A stretch of DNA of 14,190 nt from Candidatus Avelusimicrobium ruminicola (GTDB taxonomy: Bacteria; Elusimicrobiota; Elusimicrobia; Elusimicrobiales; Elusimicrobiaceae), in the NCBI GenBank assembly GCA_900319885.1, contig ONQH01000006.1, forward strand, positions 1-14,190. Reading direction: 5' to 3'. The notes under the pieces were generated by a model. It was given only the letters and a program-made list of their open reading frames with translations, searched no databases and was not told the origin of the DNA. Position numbers and translations under genes: made by a program. Positions 1 to 6,901 of the stretch are shown here, piece by piece (position 1 is the first letter of the stretch; the number at the start of each line of letters is the position of its first letter).

Positions 1-342
1 CGGCCAGCCATACACAAAGTCTTTATCGGTAATGGTGCCGGCCGTAAACGGAATTTCCTGCGTGAGTAGCGGCAAATAAGACCCCTTAAACAGCGTTCCC
101 TCCGCGCTAGACCCCAACCAGTTTCCCCCATCAAATAATAAGTAAGGGGTGGTGCGGTTTTTTAAATAATTTTTGAGGATGCCATAGCCGCCGGCTACTT
201 GGTTATCCAGGCGGGGTTCCGGGCGGGAATAATAAAAACCCTGTACGTCTGCCGTAAAGAAAACGTCAATCACGCTACGTTCTTCACGCGCACACCCCAG
301 GGCTAATAACGTTATGAAAAAAACCCACCCAAACCGACGCAT
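1..342 (-). CDS. 5'-nucleotidase-like lipoprotein with degenerate active site (partial, N-terminal 114 codons)
   Basis: The reading frame starts at ATG 342-340 and runs off the left edge of the window without a stop. The N-terminus (MRRFGWVFFITLLALGC) looks like a signal peptide with an imperfect lipobox, so the protein is probably a lipoprotein anchored at Cys17. The next ~95 residues align with the N-terminal metallophosphatase domain of the upstream gene, sharing FxxxD, GF, GG-(F/Y), PYLL-(V/F)-D and a final DF. The metal-binding motifs have been replaced: DxH is D32-V-Q34, GD is G73-N74, and GNHE is T105-D-K-D108. This suggests a tandem duplicate that lost catalysis and kept the fold. The start lies one base after the stop of the upstream gene with no clear Shine-Dalgarno, so translation is probably coupled. 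Its function is unknown; ligand binding or a structural role is possible. The C-terminal domain cannot be seen. Confidence 0.75.
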   Translation of the reverse strand, partial: MRRFGWVFFITLLALGCAREERSVIDVFFTADVQGFYYSRPEPRLDNQVAGGYGILKNYLKNRTTPYLLFDGGNWLGSSAEGTLFKGSYLPLLTQEIPFTAGTITDKDFVYGWP

Positions 343-343
343 A

Positions 344-1810
344 TTATTTGACTTCTACAATACGGCCTGTTTGCGGTGCAGACACTTTGTCGCCTTTTTT
401 GAAAGCATCTTCCATCAAATCCCGGATGCTCTTGGTGCCTACTTGTTGTTTGGCACTATCCGCAATTTTTTTGAATAGATACCCTTCACTGCCGCCACCG
501 GCAATATAGGCGTTGGTAGCAATGACGTATTTAGTTCTGTTTTTAAGCGGTTTACCGTCTAACAAAATTTTAATCTTTTTGATTTTTCCTTTCTTGTTAG
601 TCTTGTAGGTAATCTGCAACCCGGCATACGTAAACAAACTGCGCGGAGCAAACCCGGTTTTAATAAATTTTTTGAGGAATTTGCCGTTCACGGTTACAAC
701 GGAAATCATATTATCAAACGGATGGACTTCCACTAAATCGCGTTTGGTGATAAGTCCTTTGGGCATATCCACACGGGTTCCGCCGTTATTATGAATGGCA
801 ATTGTGGTACCGGCATAATCTCTCATTAAGTCCACAATCCAGTCATTAAGCGGGGAATCCAACTGTCCTTCCTGCGGTTGTTTGGCTAATACTTCGGCCG
901 TTTCACCGATAACCTCATCAATGCCGGGCTCACGCAGTGTATCCAAGAATTTTTTAATATCTTTATCTTCGCCCGTTTGCGCCACTACCAAGGGAATTAA
1001 CTCGCTCGTGGCCGATACAAATTTGCCGGTTTTATCATCCGTAGTCACGGTCACTTTGCTTACGTTTTGCACGTAGCACCCGCTTTCTACAAATAATACC
1101 CCATTGTTATAGTAGTTCTGCACAATTTTGTGCGCATGGCCGCCAAATACGATATGTACCCGGCCGCCAAATTTTTTGGCAATTTCTTCCACGTAAGATT
1201 CCGTACCGTGCTTATCATCATTGATTGAATCATGTACCAGCACAATGACCACGTCCGGATTTTCCTTTTCTACTTCTTCCAATGCATTTTCCAGTGCTAC
1301 TAACGGTTTGCTAAACGTATACCCCGTAGCCGGATTAGTAGGCACGCGGTTGCCCAAACCGATAATGGCAAACTTCACCCCGTTTTTAGTAGTGATTAAA
1401 TAGGGGGTTACATGCGGCGGATAGGTTTGGGTTTCTTCTTCAAAAAAGTTGGCGGCCAACAGCGGAAATTGCAACGCTTCGGCAATCGCCGGAAACCCGG
1501 TATACTTAAAATCAAACTCATGGTTGCCTAGCGTAGTGGCGTCATACCCCATTTTGTTCATAATTTGCACTGCTTTTAACCCTTTGGAATTACGGGTTTC
1601 CACCGTACCGTTGGCAAAATCTCCGCTGTCTACCAACAAGTAGGGTTGAGGCCCTTTTTTAAGCACACTGGCCAGTGCCGCAAAACCGCCTTGTCCGTCT
1701 TTAGGGAAGAAAAACCCATGCGTATCGCTGGTATGGTACACAACCGTTGTTTTGGCTAACAAAAACAGCGGGGCTAACAGCACAACTGCTAAAAGACTTA
1801 GTTTCTTCAC
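344..1810 (-). CDS. Exported UshA-type 5'-nucleotidase / metallophosphatase
   Basis: This 488-aa protein has a cleavable-looking signal peptide (MKKLSLLAVVLLAPLFLLA) and both domains of the UshA/5'-nucleotidase family. In the calcineurin-like domain the metal ligands are intact: D29-T-H31, G63-D64, G95-N-H-E98, H193 and G224-H-A-H227. The C-terminal substrate domain shows NNGGTR (341-346), FDNM (365-368) and TNAYIAGGGSEGY (432-444). Family members hydrolyse nucleotides, UDP-sugars or related phosphoesters in the periplasm and salvage nucleosides and phosphate; the exact substrate cannot be read from the sequence. A good AGGAG ribosome-binding site lies 7 nt before the ATG. The gene follows nifS after 30 bp with no terminator, so it is probably the third gene of the nifU operon. 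No functional link between nucleotide hydrolysis and Fe-S assembly is evident. Confidence 0.92.
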   Translation of the reverse strand: MKKLSLLAVVLLAPLFLLAKTTVVYHTSDTHGFFFPKDGQGGFAALASVLKKGPQPYLLVDSGDFANGTVETRNSKGLKAVQIMNKMGYDATTLGNHEFDFKYTGFPAIAEALQFPLLAANFFEEETQTYPPHVTPYLITTKNGVKFAIIGLGNRVPTNPATGYTFSKPLVALENALEEVEKENPDVVIVLVHDSINDDKHGTESYVEEIAKKFGGRVHIVFGGHAHKIVQNYYNNGVLFVESGCYVQNVSKVTVTTDDKTGKFVSATSELIPLVVAQTGEDKDIKKFLDTLREPGIDEVIGETAEVLAKQPQEGQLDSPLNDWIVDLMRDYAGTTIAIHNNGGTRVDMPKGLITKRDLVEVHPFDNMISVVTVNGKFLKKFIKTGFAPRSLFTYAGLQITYKTNKKGKIKKIKILLDGKPLKNRTKYVIATNAYIAGGGSEGYLFKKIADSAKQQVGTKSIRDLMEDAFKKGDKVSAPQTGRIVEVK

Positions 1811-1840
1811 GTGATTCTCCTTCCCGTCGGGCGGGTTTTA

Positions 1841-3010
1841 TTATGCAAAGCGTGAAAACGGGGATATTTCACGCAACCGCTTAATAATAGGCGGCAATTC
1901 TTTCAGTACCAAATCAATGTCAGCCTGGGTGGTTTGGTCCGAAAGTGAAAACCGGATAGACCCATGGGCAAATTGAAAGGGAACCTTCATGGCTCTAAGC
2001 ACGTGCGACGGTTCCAACGAACCCGACGTGCAGGCCGAACCGGACGACGCACAAATTCCAAAATCATTTAAGTACATTAAAATTGATTCGCCCTCAATAT
2101 AGCCAAAACTAATGTTGGTAGTATTCGGTACGCGGTGGACCGGGTCTCCGTTTACTTTTACATCCGGGATCGTGTCCAAAATACCTTTTTCCAACCGATC
2201 ACGCAGCGCGGCTACTTGATCCATCGTTCCATCAGTTACACGTTTTTTGGCCAGTTCGGCTGCCTTGGCTAGCCCCACAATATACGGTACATTTTCCGTA
2301 CCGGCGCGGCGGTGTTTTTCTTGATGTCCACCCATTAAATAAGGCAAAAAGCGCGTACCGCGTTTTACGTAGAGTACGCCAATGCCTTTAGGCCCGTGAA
2401 ACTTATGCGCGGAAAGCGAGAGCATATCTACGCCGGCAGCTTGTACATCCACCGGTATTTTGCCCACAGCCTGTACCGCATCCGTGTGAAACAGGGCGCC
2501 CTTTTCGTGGGTAAGTTTAGCAATTTCTGCAATCGGGAAAATAGTACCCGTTTCACTATTGGCCCACATAATAGAAACAAGGGCGGTATCTTCATCCAGC
2601 ACCGCCTTAAATTGTTCCATATCAAAGCGGCCCAATTCGTCCACACCGATATAATCTACGCGATACCCCTGTGTTTGCAAATAGCGAAAAGGCTCCATCA
2701 CGGCCGGATGCTCCACCGCCGAAGTGATGATATGTTTTTTGTCGCGCAAGGCACGCACGGCAGAAAAAATAGCCGTGTTGTCACTTTCGGACGCACACGA
2801 TGTAAAAATAATCTCATCGTCATAGGCGGCGTTAATAAAGTCAGCCACCGTGTGGCGGGCCTGGTCAATGACGTGGCGGTTTTCGCCGCCGAAGGTATGC
2901 ATGCTGGACGCATTACCGTATTTTTCGGCAAAGTACGGTAGCATCGCCTCTACAACAGCCGGAACACATTGCGTAGTGGCATTGTTATCCAAATAAACCA
3001 CTTTTTTCAT
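1841..3010 (-). CDS. nifS: Cysteine desulfurase (NifS/IscS family)
   Basis: This 389-aa PLP enzyme removes sulfur from cysteine to give alanine and a persulfide that feeds Fe-S cluster assembly. The family marks are clear: the N-terminal YLDNNATT, H101 in VEHPAV, D177 in HTDAVQ, the PLP-binding lysine K203 in SAHKFHGPKG, the RRAGTEN segment (234-240), and the catalytic loop SSGSACTSG with C327. The length matches the class I NifS/IscS group, whose mobile loop carries the cysteine, rather than SufS. The start codon is one base after the nifU stop. A GGAG lies about 10 nt upstream inside nifU, so the two are probably translated together. Pairing with a full-length NifU favours the NIF-type name over IscS. 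No nitrogenase gene is in the window, so a housekeeping role is more likely than a nitrogen-fixation role (inference). Confidence 0.95.
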   Translation of the reverse strand: MKKVVYLDNNATTQCVPAVVEAMLPYFAEKYGNASSMHTFGGENRHVIDQARHTVADFINAAYDDEIIFTSCASESDNTAIFSAVRALRDKKHIITSAVEHPAVMEPFRYLQTQGYRVDYIGVDELGRFDMEQFKAVLDEDTALVSIMWANSETGTIFPIAEIAKLTHEKGALFHTDAVQAVGKIPVDVQAAGVDMLSLSAHKFHGPKGIGVLYVKRGTRFLPYLMGGHQEKHRRAGTENVPYIVGLAKAAELAKKRVTDGTMDQVAALRDRLEKGILDTIPDVKVNGDPVHRVPNTTNISFGYIEGESILMYLNDFGICASSGSACTSGSLEPSHVLRAMKVPFQFAHGSIRFSLSDQTTQADIDLVLKELPPIIKRLREISPFSRFA

Positions 3011-3011
3011 A

Positions 3012-3860
3012 CTAGGCTTGCTCCACGGTAAGAGTCTTGGAAACTTTTTCTTGAATCACTTTTTCAATAAAGTTTTTTAGCGTGCCTTGGGCCCCGGCGC
3101 ATCCGTGACACATACCAATCAGTCGTACTTTTACCGTATTGCCGGCCAAGTCCACCAGTTCCACAGAACCGCCATCCATATTGAGTTTAGGGCGCACTTC
3201 TTCTTCCAACACTTTTTCAATGGTTTTAATCTTTTCCACCAGCGTCATATCTTCATACGCTTTGGGAGTGGACGCAGGCACTGCGCAAGCCCCGTTTACT
3301 TTATCTAAAATTTTTTGAATTTCGCCCTTGCACTGGCCGCAAGCACCGCCGGCCTTGGTGAAATGGGTTACATCTTCTACCGTGGTCAAATGGTTGGTGC
3401 GAATCGCCTTAATAATGGCTTCTTCGGACACGTTAAAGCATTTGCAGACAATTTTTTCGGCTTCTTGCTCAAACACAACCGGTTTGCCGCCTTGGCGGTA
3501 ACTTTTTACAGCCGCGTCCAAGGCTTCCATACCCATCACCGAGCAGTGCATTTTTTCAGCCGGCAAACTGCCCAGCGCATCGGCAATATCCTGGTTGGTA
3601 ATTTTGGAGGCTTCTTCAATCGTTTTACCTTTGACCATTTCGGTCAAAATAGAAGAAGAGGCAATGGCACTGGCACAACCAAAAGTTTCAAATTTAGCGT
3701 CTTCAATGACGTCGGTTTTTTTATTTACTTTAATCGTTAAGCGCAAAGCGTCGCCACAGACCAAACTGCCCACTTGGCCGGTACCGTCCGCATGGGGGAT
3801 ACTCCCCACGTTGCGCGGATTCTTGAAATGATCCATTACTTTATCTGTATAATCCCACAT
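3012..3860 (-). CDS. nifU: Full-length three-domain Fe-S scaffold protein NifU
   Basis: This 282-aa scaffold assembles Fe-S clusters on sulfur from NifS and passes them to apoproteins. All three NifU domains are present. The IscU-like N-terminal domain has C35, C62 and C106, the same positions as remembered for Azotobacter NifU. The central BFD-like [2Fe-2S] domain has C139-K-C141 and C174-G-Q-C177. The C-terminal Nfu domain has C251-H-G-C254. All nine cysteines expected of the family are therefore kept. The start is supported by AGGAG about 7 nt upstream and by a TGATATAAT extended -10 further up. It is the first gene of the probable nifU-nifS-nucleotidase-nucleotidase-like operon, divergent from nadK. 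In Helicobacter and Campylobacter a NIF-type pair serves as the general Fe-S system without nitrogen fixation; the same is inferred here. Confidence 0.95.
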   Translation of the reverse strand: MWDYTDKVMDHFKNPRNVGSIPHADGTGQVGSLVCGDALRLTIKVNKKTDVIEDAKFETFGCASAIASSSILTEMVKGKTIEEASKITNQDIADALGSLPAEKMHCSVMGMEALDAAVKSYRQGGKPVVFEQEAEKIVCKCFNVSEEAIIKAIRTNHLTTVEDVTHFTKAGGACGQCKGEIQKILDKVNGACAVPASTPKAYEDMTLVEKIKTIEKVLEEEVRPKLNMDGGSVELVDLAGNTVKVRLIGMCHGCAGAQGTLKNFIEKVIQEKVSKTLTVEQA

Positions 3861-3889
3861 AAAGAACTCCTATAGGTATTGTTGTTTAT

Positions 3890-3898
3890 ATTATATCA
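3890..3898 (-). promoter_or_regulatory. Extended -10 promoter of the nifU operon
   Basis: Read on the minus strand the sequence is TGATATAAT: a perfect TATAAT at 3895-3890 preceded by the TGn extension. The predicted start of transcription is near 3883, giving a leader of about 22 nt that carries the AGGAG before nifU. No good -35 hexamer is found at 16-18 bp. That region is instead occupied by the palindrome at 3903-3928. Confidence 0.65.
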
Positions 3899-3902
3899 TT
3901 TT

Positions 3903-3928
3903 GGTGCATTACAAGCATTGTACGCACC
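3903..3928. promoter_or_regulatory. Interrupted palindrome between nifU and nadK, candidate operator
   Basis: Two nested inverted repeats share one centre. The outer arms are GGTGC (3903-3907) and GCACC (3924-3928); the inner arms are TACAA (3910-3914) and TTGTA (3918-3922), around a GCA centre. It lies upstream of both predicted transcription starts, so it would act as DNA, not as an RNA hairpin. It covers the missing -35 region of nifU and sits 12 bp upstream of the nadK extended -10 element. It resembles neither an IscR type 1 site nor a Fur box as I know them. The binding factor is unknown. Confidence 0.5.
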
Positions 3929-3940
3929 GGCCCGATAAAT

Positions 3941-3949
3941 TGCTACAAT
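3941..3949 (+). promoter_or_regulatory. Extended -10 promoter of nadK, possibly leaderless
   Basis: TGCTACAAT is a TGn-extended -10 with TACAAT at 3944-3949, exactly 6 nt before the nadK ATG at 3956. Normal spacing would start transcription at the A of the ATG. The AAGGA between them is too close to the ATG to be a usual ribosome-binding site. No -35 is evident. Confidence 0.55.
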
Positions 3950-3955
3950 AAGGAT

Positions 3956-4783
3956 ATGTCTTTTAAGCACGTAGCCGTATTCTATAACTTACACAAAGAA
4001 TATAACCAACCCATTGCGCAGCAAGCGGTGGACTTCTTGCGCGCCAAAAACGTGGACGCGGTACTGTGCAGTTCACTGGACAATTTAGCCAATATTGACT
4101 TAGTTATTAGCATGGGTGGCGACGGCACGATGCTGCGCTGTGCCCGGGAGTGCGCCCCTAAAAATATTCCGGTTTTTGGCATTAACTGCGGCACATTAGG
4201 TTTTTTGGCCGCTGCCGAAAAAGAAGAAATCACCGATGCCCTTTTAACCCTACTGGCAGGCAAGTGTCTCTCGCACAAACGCCTTTTGTTGCAAGCCACT
4301 ATCCACACTCCCGAGCGCGCGCAAACTTTTACTGCCTTTAATGACGTAGTCTTGCACTCTTCTAATATGCGCGCGTTCTTTGTAAATGCCGATTTTAACG
4401 GGACAGAAATACCTTCTTATTTTGGGGACGGAGTAATTGTAGCGACCCCCACCGGCTCCACCGCCTATTCATTGGCGGCCGGAGGACCGATTGTAGAACC
4501 CAATGTAGAGGTAATGGTAGTTACCCCGATTTGTCCCCACTCGCTCCATGAGCGGCCCATGGTGCTGCCCGCGAACGGAGTGTTGCGCTTGCGTCCATCT
4601 TTTAAGAATAAAGAGGATGGGGCCATTTTAAGTTTGGACGGGCAACTCAATTTATCTCTTCCGGCCCCTGCCACGTTGGAACTTTCCCGCGCGCCGCACG
4701 CCGTAGAACTACTTACACTACCGCAACGCGGGTTTTTTAATGTACTTCATAAAAAACTAAGTTGGGGGCAAGACGCATGTTAA
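3956..4783 (+). CDS. nadK: NAD kinase
   Basis: This 275-aa cytoplasmic enzyme phosphorylates NAD to NADP. The signature GGDGT (54-58, with D56 as the expected catalytic base) lies in ISMGGDGTMLR. It is followed by the N129-D130 motif, the long conserved block GDGVIVATPTGSTAYSLAAG (157-176), PICPHSL (191-197) and the SLDGQ strand near 226-230. Length and motif order are normal for bacterial NadK. The chosen ATG gives a standard N-terminus (FKHVAVFYNLHK), and the -10 immediately upstream leaves little room for a longer form. The 3' end overlaps recN by 7 bp; nadK next to recN is a known arrangement, for example in E. coli. The gene is divergent from nifU and shares its control region. Confidence 0.95.
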   Translation: MSFKHVAVFYNLHKEYNQPIAQQAVDFLRAKNVDAVLCSSLDNLANIDLVISMGGDGTMLRCARECAPKNIPVFGINCGTLGFLAAAEKEEITDALLTLLAGKCLSHKRLLLQATIHTPERAQTFTAFNDVVLHSSNMRAFFVNADFNGTEIPSYFGDGVIVATPTGSTAYSLAAGGPIVEPNVEVMVVTPICPHSLHERPMVLPANGVLRLRPSFKNKEDGAILSLDGQLNLSLPAPATLELSRAPHAVELLTLPQRGFFNVLHKKLSWGQDAC

Positions 4784-6438
4784 ATGAACTGCGCGTTCAG
4801 CACTTTGCCATCATTGACGATTTAACCCTGCATTTTGCCCCGGGGCTTAACGTGTTTTCTGGCGAAACGGGGGCGGGTAAGTCCATTGTCATTGAAGCCT
4901 TGGGCTTTGTATTGGGCGCACGTGGAGATGTGAGTTTAATTAAAGACGGCGCCTCCAAAATGAGTGTGCAGGCCACATTTTTTTCCAACATCTTGCCCGA
5001 CAATTTACGCAAGCAATACGGGCTTAGTGCCGACCAATTTACCTTGCGCCGCGAACTGGACAACAAAGGCAAGAACAAAGCCTATATAGAAGGGCGCCCT
5101 GTTACTGTAGCCGCGTTGGCTCAAATTGGGCAAGTATTGGTAGATTTTCACGGTCAGCACGATCACCAAAGTTTGCTTCACGCCCATGTGCATCTACAAC
5201 TTTTAGACCAATTTGCCAAGCATGAAAAACTGGTTTCTCAGGTTGGCCAAGCGTGGCAAAACGTACAACAAATTCAAGCCAAATTAGAGGCAGTGCGTTT
5301 ATCCGCGCAGGAAAAAGAACGCTTGCTGGATATGAGCCAATACCAACTGGACGAAATTGAGCGTGTGGCCCCCAAACCCGGCGAAGATAGCGACCTGGAA
5401 CAAGCACTCCCCAAATTAAAACACGCCGGGAAATTATTGGAATTTGCAGCCGAAGCATACGAAAATTTGTATGGGGCCGACACTTCTGCCACTGCGCGCG
5501 TGGGCAAAGCGGCCCGGGCACTTACCTCCATGGCCGAACTGGATGAGACACTCTCCCCCTTGGCAGAGAACGTCAACTCCGCGCTTATCACCTTGGAGGA
5601 CGCCGCCTCCACCTTGGGCAGTTACAAAGATGATTTGGACGTAGACGAAAATGCCCTAGACAAAATGCTGGAACGCCACGAAAAAATCAAACGCTTAAAA
5701 TTAAAATACGGACCGCAAATGAGTGATATTTTGCACACCGCCGACGAACTGCGCACCCGCATTGACAACCTAAAACATGCGGATGAACACGAACAAGATT
5801 TGCTGGCAGAACTTTCGCGCGCGCAAAAAGAACTTTTGAAGTTAGCGCAAGATTTACATGACAAACGCCTCAAAGCGGCCGATAAATTAGCGGCCCAAAT
5901 TACCCAGCAAATCAAACCGCTGGGCTTTAACCAGGTACGTTTCGGCGTGGCTGTAGATATGGACGAAGAAAACATCACGGCTACCGGGGCCGATAAAGTG
6001 GAATTTCTGTTTTCCCCCAACCCCGGCCAAGCCTTACGCCCCCTTAAAAATATCGCCTCAGGCGGGGAAATTTCCCGCGTGATGCTGGGCCTTAAAACCG
6101 TCTTAGCCTCTACGGTCCCCATCATGGTATTTGACGAAGTGGACGCCGGTATCGGCGGGGAAACCGGCTGGCTGGTGGGAGAAAAATTGCATGCTTGTTC
6201 GCAAGGGCGCCAAGTGCTTTGTGTCACCCACTTAGCCCAAGTAGCCGCCCAAGCAGACCAAAATTTTCATGTAGCCAAACAAGCCGACAAGAACTCCACA
6301 CACGTATCTATTACTCCACTCACCGGCGAAAAACTTACTGCGGAAATTGCCCGCATGCTAGGGGGCGGAGATGCCAAATCGGCTGCCTATTCCCACGCGC
6401 AAGAGTTGCTACGCCAAGCCACTGCCAAAAAATCCTAA
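4777..6438 (+). CDS. recN: DNA repair ATPase RecN
   Basis: This 553-aa SMC-like ATPase acts in double-strand-break repair. The Walker A motif GETGAGKS is at 29-36 and the RecN-typical HGQHDHQ at 125-131. A central region rich in Lys, Glu, Leu and Ala (about 135-370) fits the coiled coil. The C-terminal half carries the ABC signature SGGEIS (from S428), Walker B IMVFDEVDAGIGG (from I449), and VLCVTHLAQVAAQAD with the switch histidine. ATG 4777 is preferred over the in-frame TTG at 4762 because MLNELRVQHFAI matches the usual RecN N-terminus. That start overlaps the nadK stop by 7 bp, behind only a GGGGG run, so translational coupling is likely. No terminator follows; reading may continue into the small membrane gene 71 bp downstream. 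Confidence 0.95.
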   Translation: MLNELRVQHFAIIDDLTLHFAPGLNVFSGETGAGKSIVIEALGFVLGARGDVSLIKDGASKMSVQATFFSNILPDNLRKQYGLSADQFTLRRELDNKGKNKAYIEGRPVTVAALAQIGQVLVDFHGQHDHQSLLHAHVHLQLLDQFAKHEKLVSQVGQAWQNVQQIQAKLEAVRLSAQEKERLLDMSQYQLDEIERVAPKPGEDSDLEQALPKLKHAGKLLEFAAEAYENLYGADTSATARVGKAARALTSMAELDETLSPLAENVNSALITLEDAASTLGSYKDDLDVDENALDKMLERHEKIKRLKLKYGPQMSDILHTADELRTRIDNLKHADEHEQDLLAELSRAQKELLKLAQDLHDKRLKAADKLAAQITQQIKPLGFNQVRFGVAVDMDEENITATGADKVEFLFSPNPGQALRPLKNIASGGEISRVMLGLKTVLASTVPIMVFDEVDAGIGGETGWLVGEKLHACSQGRQVLCVTHLAQVAAQADQNFHVAKQADKNSTHVSITPLTGEKLTAEIARMLGGGDAKSAAYSHAQELLRQATAKKS

Positions 6439-6464
6439 AAATTGCCCCTTTACAGGTCCAGTTT

Positions 6465-6473
6465 TGATACAAT
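6465..6473 (+). promoter_or_regulatory. Extended -10 promoter of the small membrane protein gene
   Basis: TGATACAAT (TACAAT at 6468-6473 with the TGn extension) lies in the recN-6510 spacer and predicts a start near 6480 with a leader of about 30 nt. Upstream, TTGCCC and TTTACA are at unsuitable distances (20 and 13 bp), so this again looks like a -35-independent promoter. Confidence 0.55.
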
Positions 6474-6509
6474 AGATATATAGTAAATCTTAATTCAAGG
6501 AGAGAAACT

Positions 6510-6842
6510 ATGTCTAAATGTTGTAAAGGTAAATGCTGGTGCAAATTCTTGCCGCATAACTGGCTGTGCTTAAAAGGGCTTTATTTTGTATTTGTAACCC
6601 TTTTCTACATTGCTTTTGTGTTCGCTATTTATACGGCTATCCAAATCTTAACTTTCCCGATGATTTCCGGCAAAGAAATGTGGATCACCTTGGGTGTTGT
6701 GGAAGCACAAATTTTGGGAACTGCACTGGGTTTATTGACCGTTGCCAAAATTCTCAAAGTATTGGCTAAAATCAAACACGCGGTTGCTCCGTGCTGCTGC
6801 CACGAAGAAAAAGCCAAAGAAGAAAAAAAAGAAGCCAAATAA
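6510..6842 (+). CDS. Small Cys-rich two-helix membrane protein, unknown function
   Basis: I do not recognise a family for this 110-aa protein. The N-terminus is rich in cysteine and lysine (MSKCCKGKCWCK; Cys 4, 5, 9, 11, then 20). Two hydrophobic helices follow at about 22-48 and 58-83, joined by a short loop (SGKEM). The tail has a CCCH cluster (95-98) and then a highly charged Lys/Glu stretch ending in AK. Positive charges at both ends and few in the loop predict that both termini are cytoplasmic, so the two Cys clusters could face each other and bind a metal or form disulfides (inference). It has its own extended -10 promoter, a strong AAGGAG site 7 nt before the ATG, and a strong terminator, so it is a real and probably well-expressed gene. 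Use of AAA/GAA in the tail is not foreign-looking. Confidence 0.85.
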   Translation: MSKCCKGKCWCKFLPHNWLCLKGLYFVFVTLFYIAFVFAIYTAIQILTFPMISGKEMWITLGVVEAQILGTALGLLTVAKILKVLAKIKHAVAPCCCHEEKAKEEKKEAK

Positions 6843-6848
6843 TCTAAT

Positions 6849-6889
6849 ACGGTGCGCGCGCCTGGGGGTGCGTGCACCGTTTTGTTTTG
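6849..6889 (+). terminator. Intrinsic terminator after the small membrane protein gene
   Basis: A 12-bp stem starts ACGGTGC (6849) and closes with GCACCGT (ending 6880), with an inner GCGCG/TGCGT part that includes two G-U pairs, around a CCTGGGGG loop. It is followed by TTTGTTTTG. The geometry is that of a strong rho-independent terminator, only 6 nt after the stop codon. Confidence 0.85.
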
Positions 6890-6901
6890 TAGTGAGGGTT
6901 T

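Noticed and set aside
1811..1840. CCCG/CGGG mini-hairpin between nifS and the nucleotidase as an attenuator
   Set aside because: The stem is only 4 bp with a 5-nt loop, there is no T-run, and it is directly followed by the ribosome-binding site; too weak to call.
2396..2941. 181-codon plus-strand open frame opposite nifS
   Set aside because: It lies wholly antisense to a clear NifS, has no ribosome-binding site or recognisable motif, and its His/Arg-rich composition is that of a shadow frame.
4762..4776. TTG start five codons upstream for recN
   Set aside because: ATG 4777 gives the family-typical N-terminus and has the GGGGG run at a workable distance.
5622..6227. 201-codon minus-strand open frame opposite recN
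   Set aside because: It covers the recN signature and Walker B regions in antisense and is Ser/Cys/Arg-rich low-complexity translation with no start signal.
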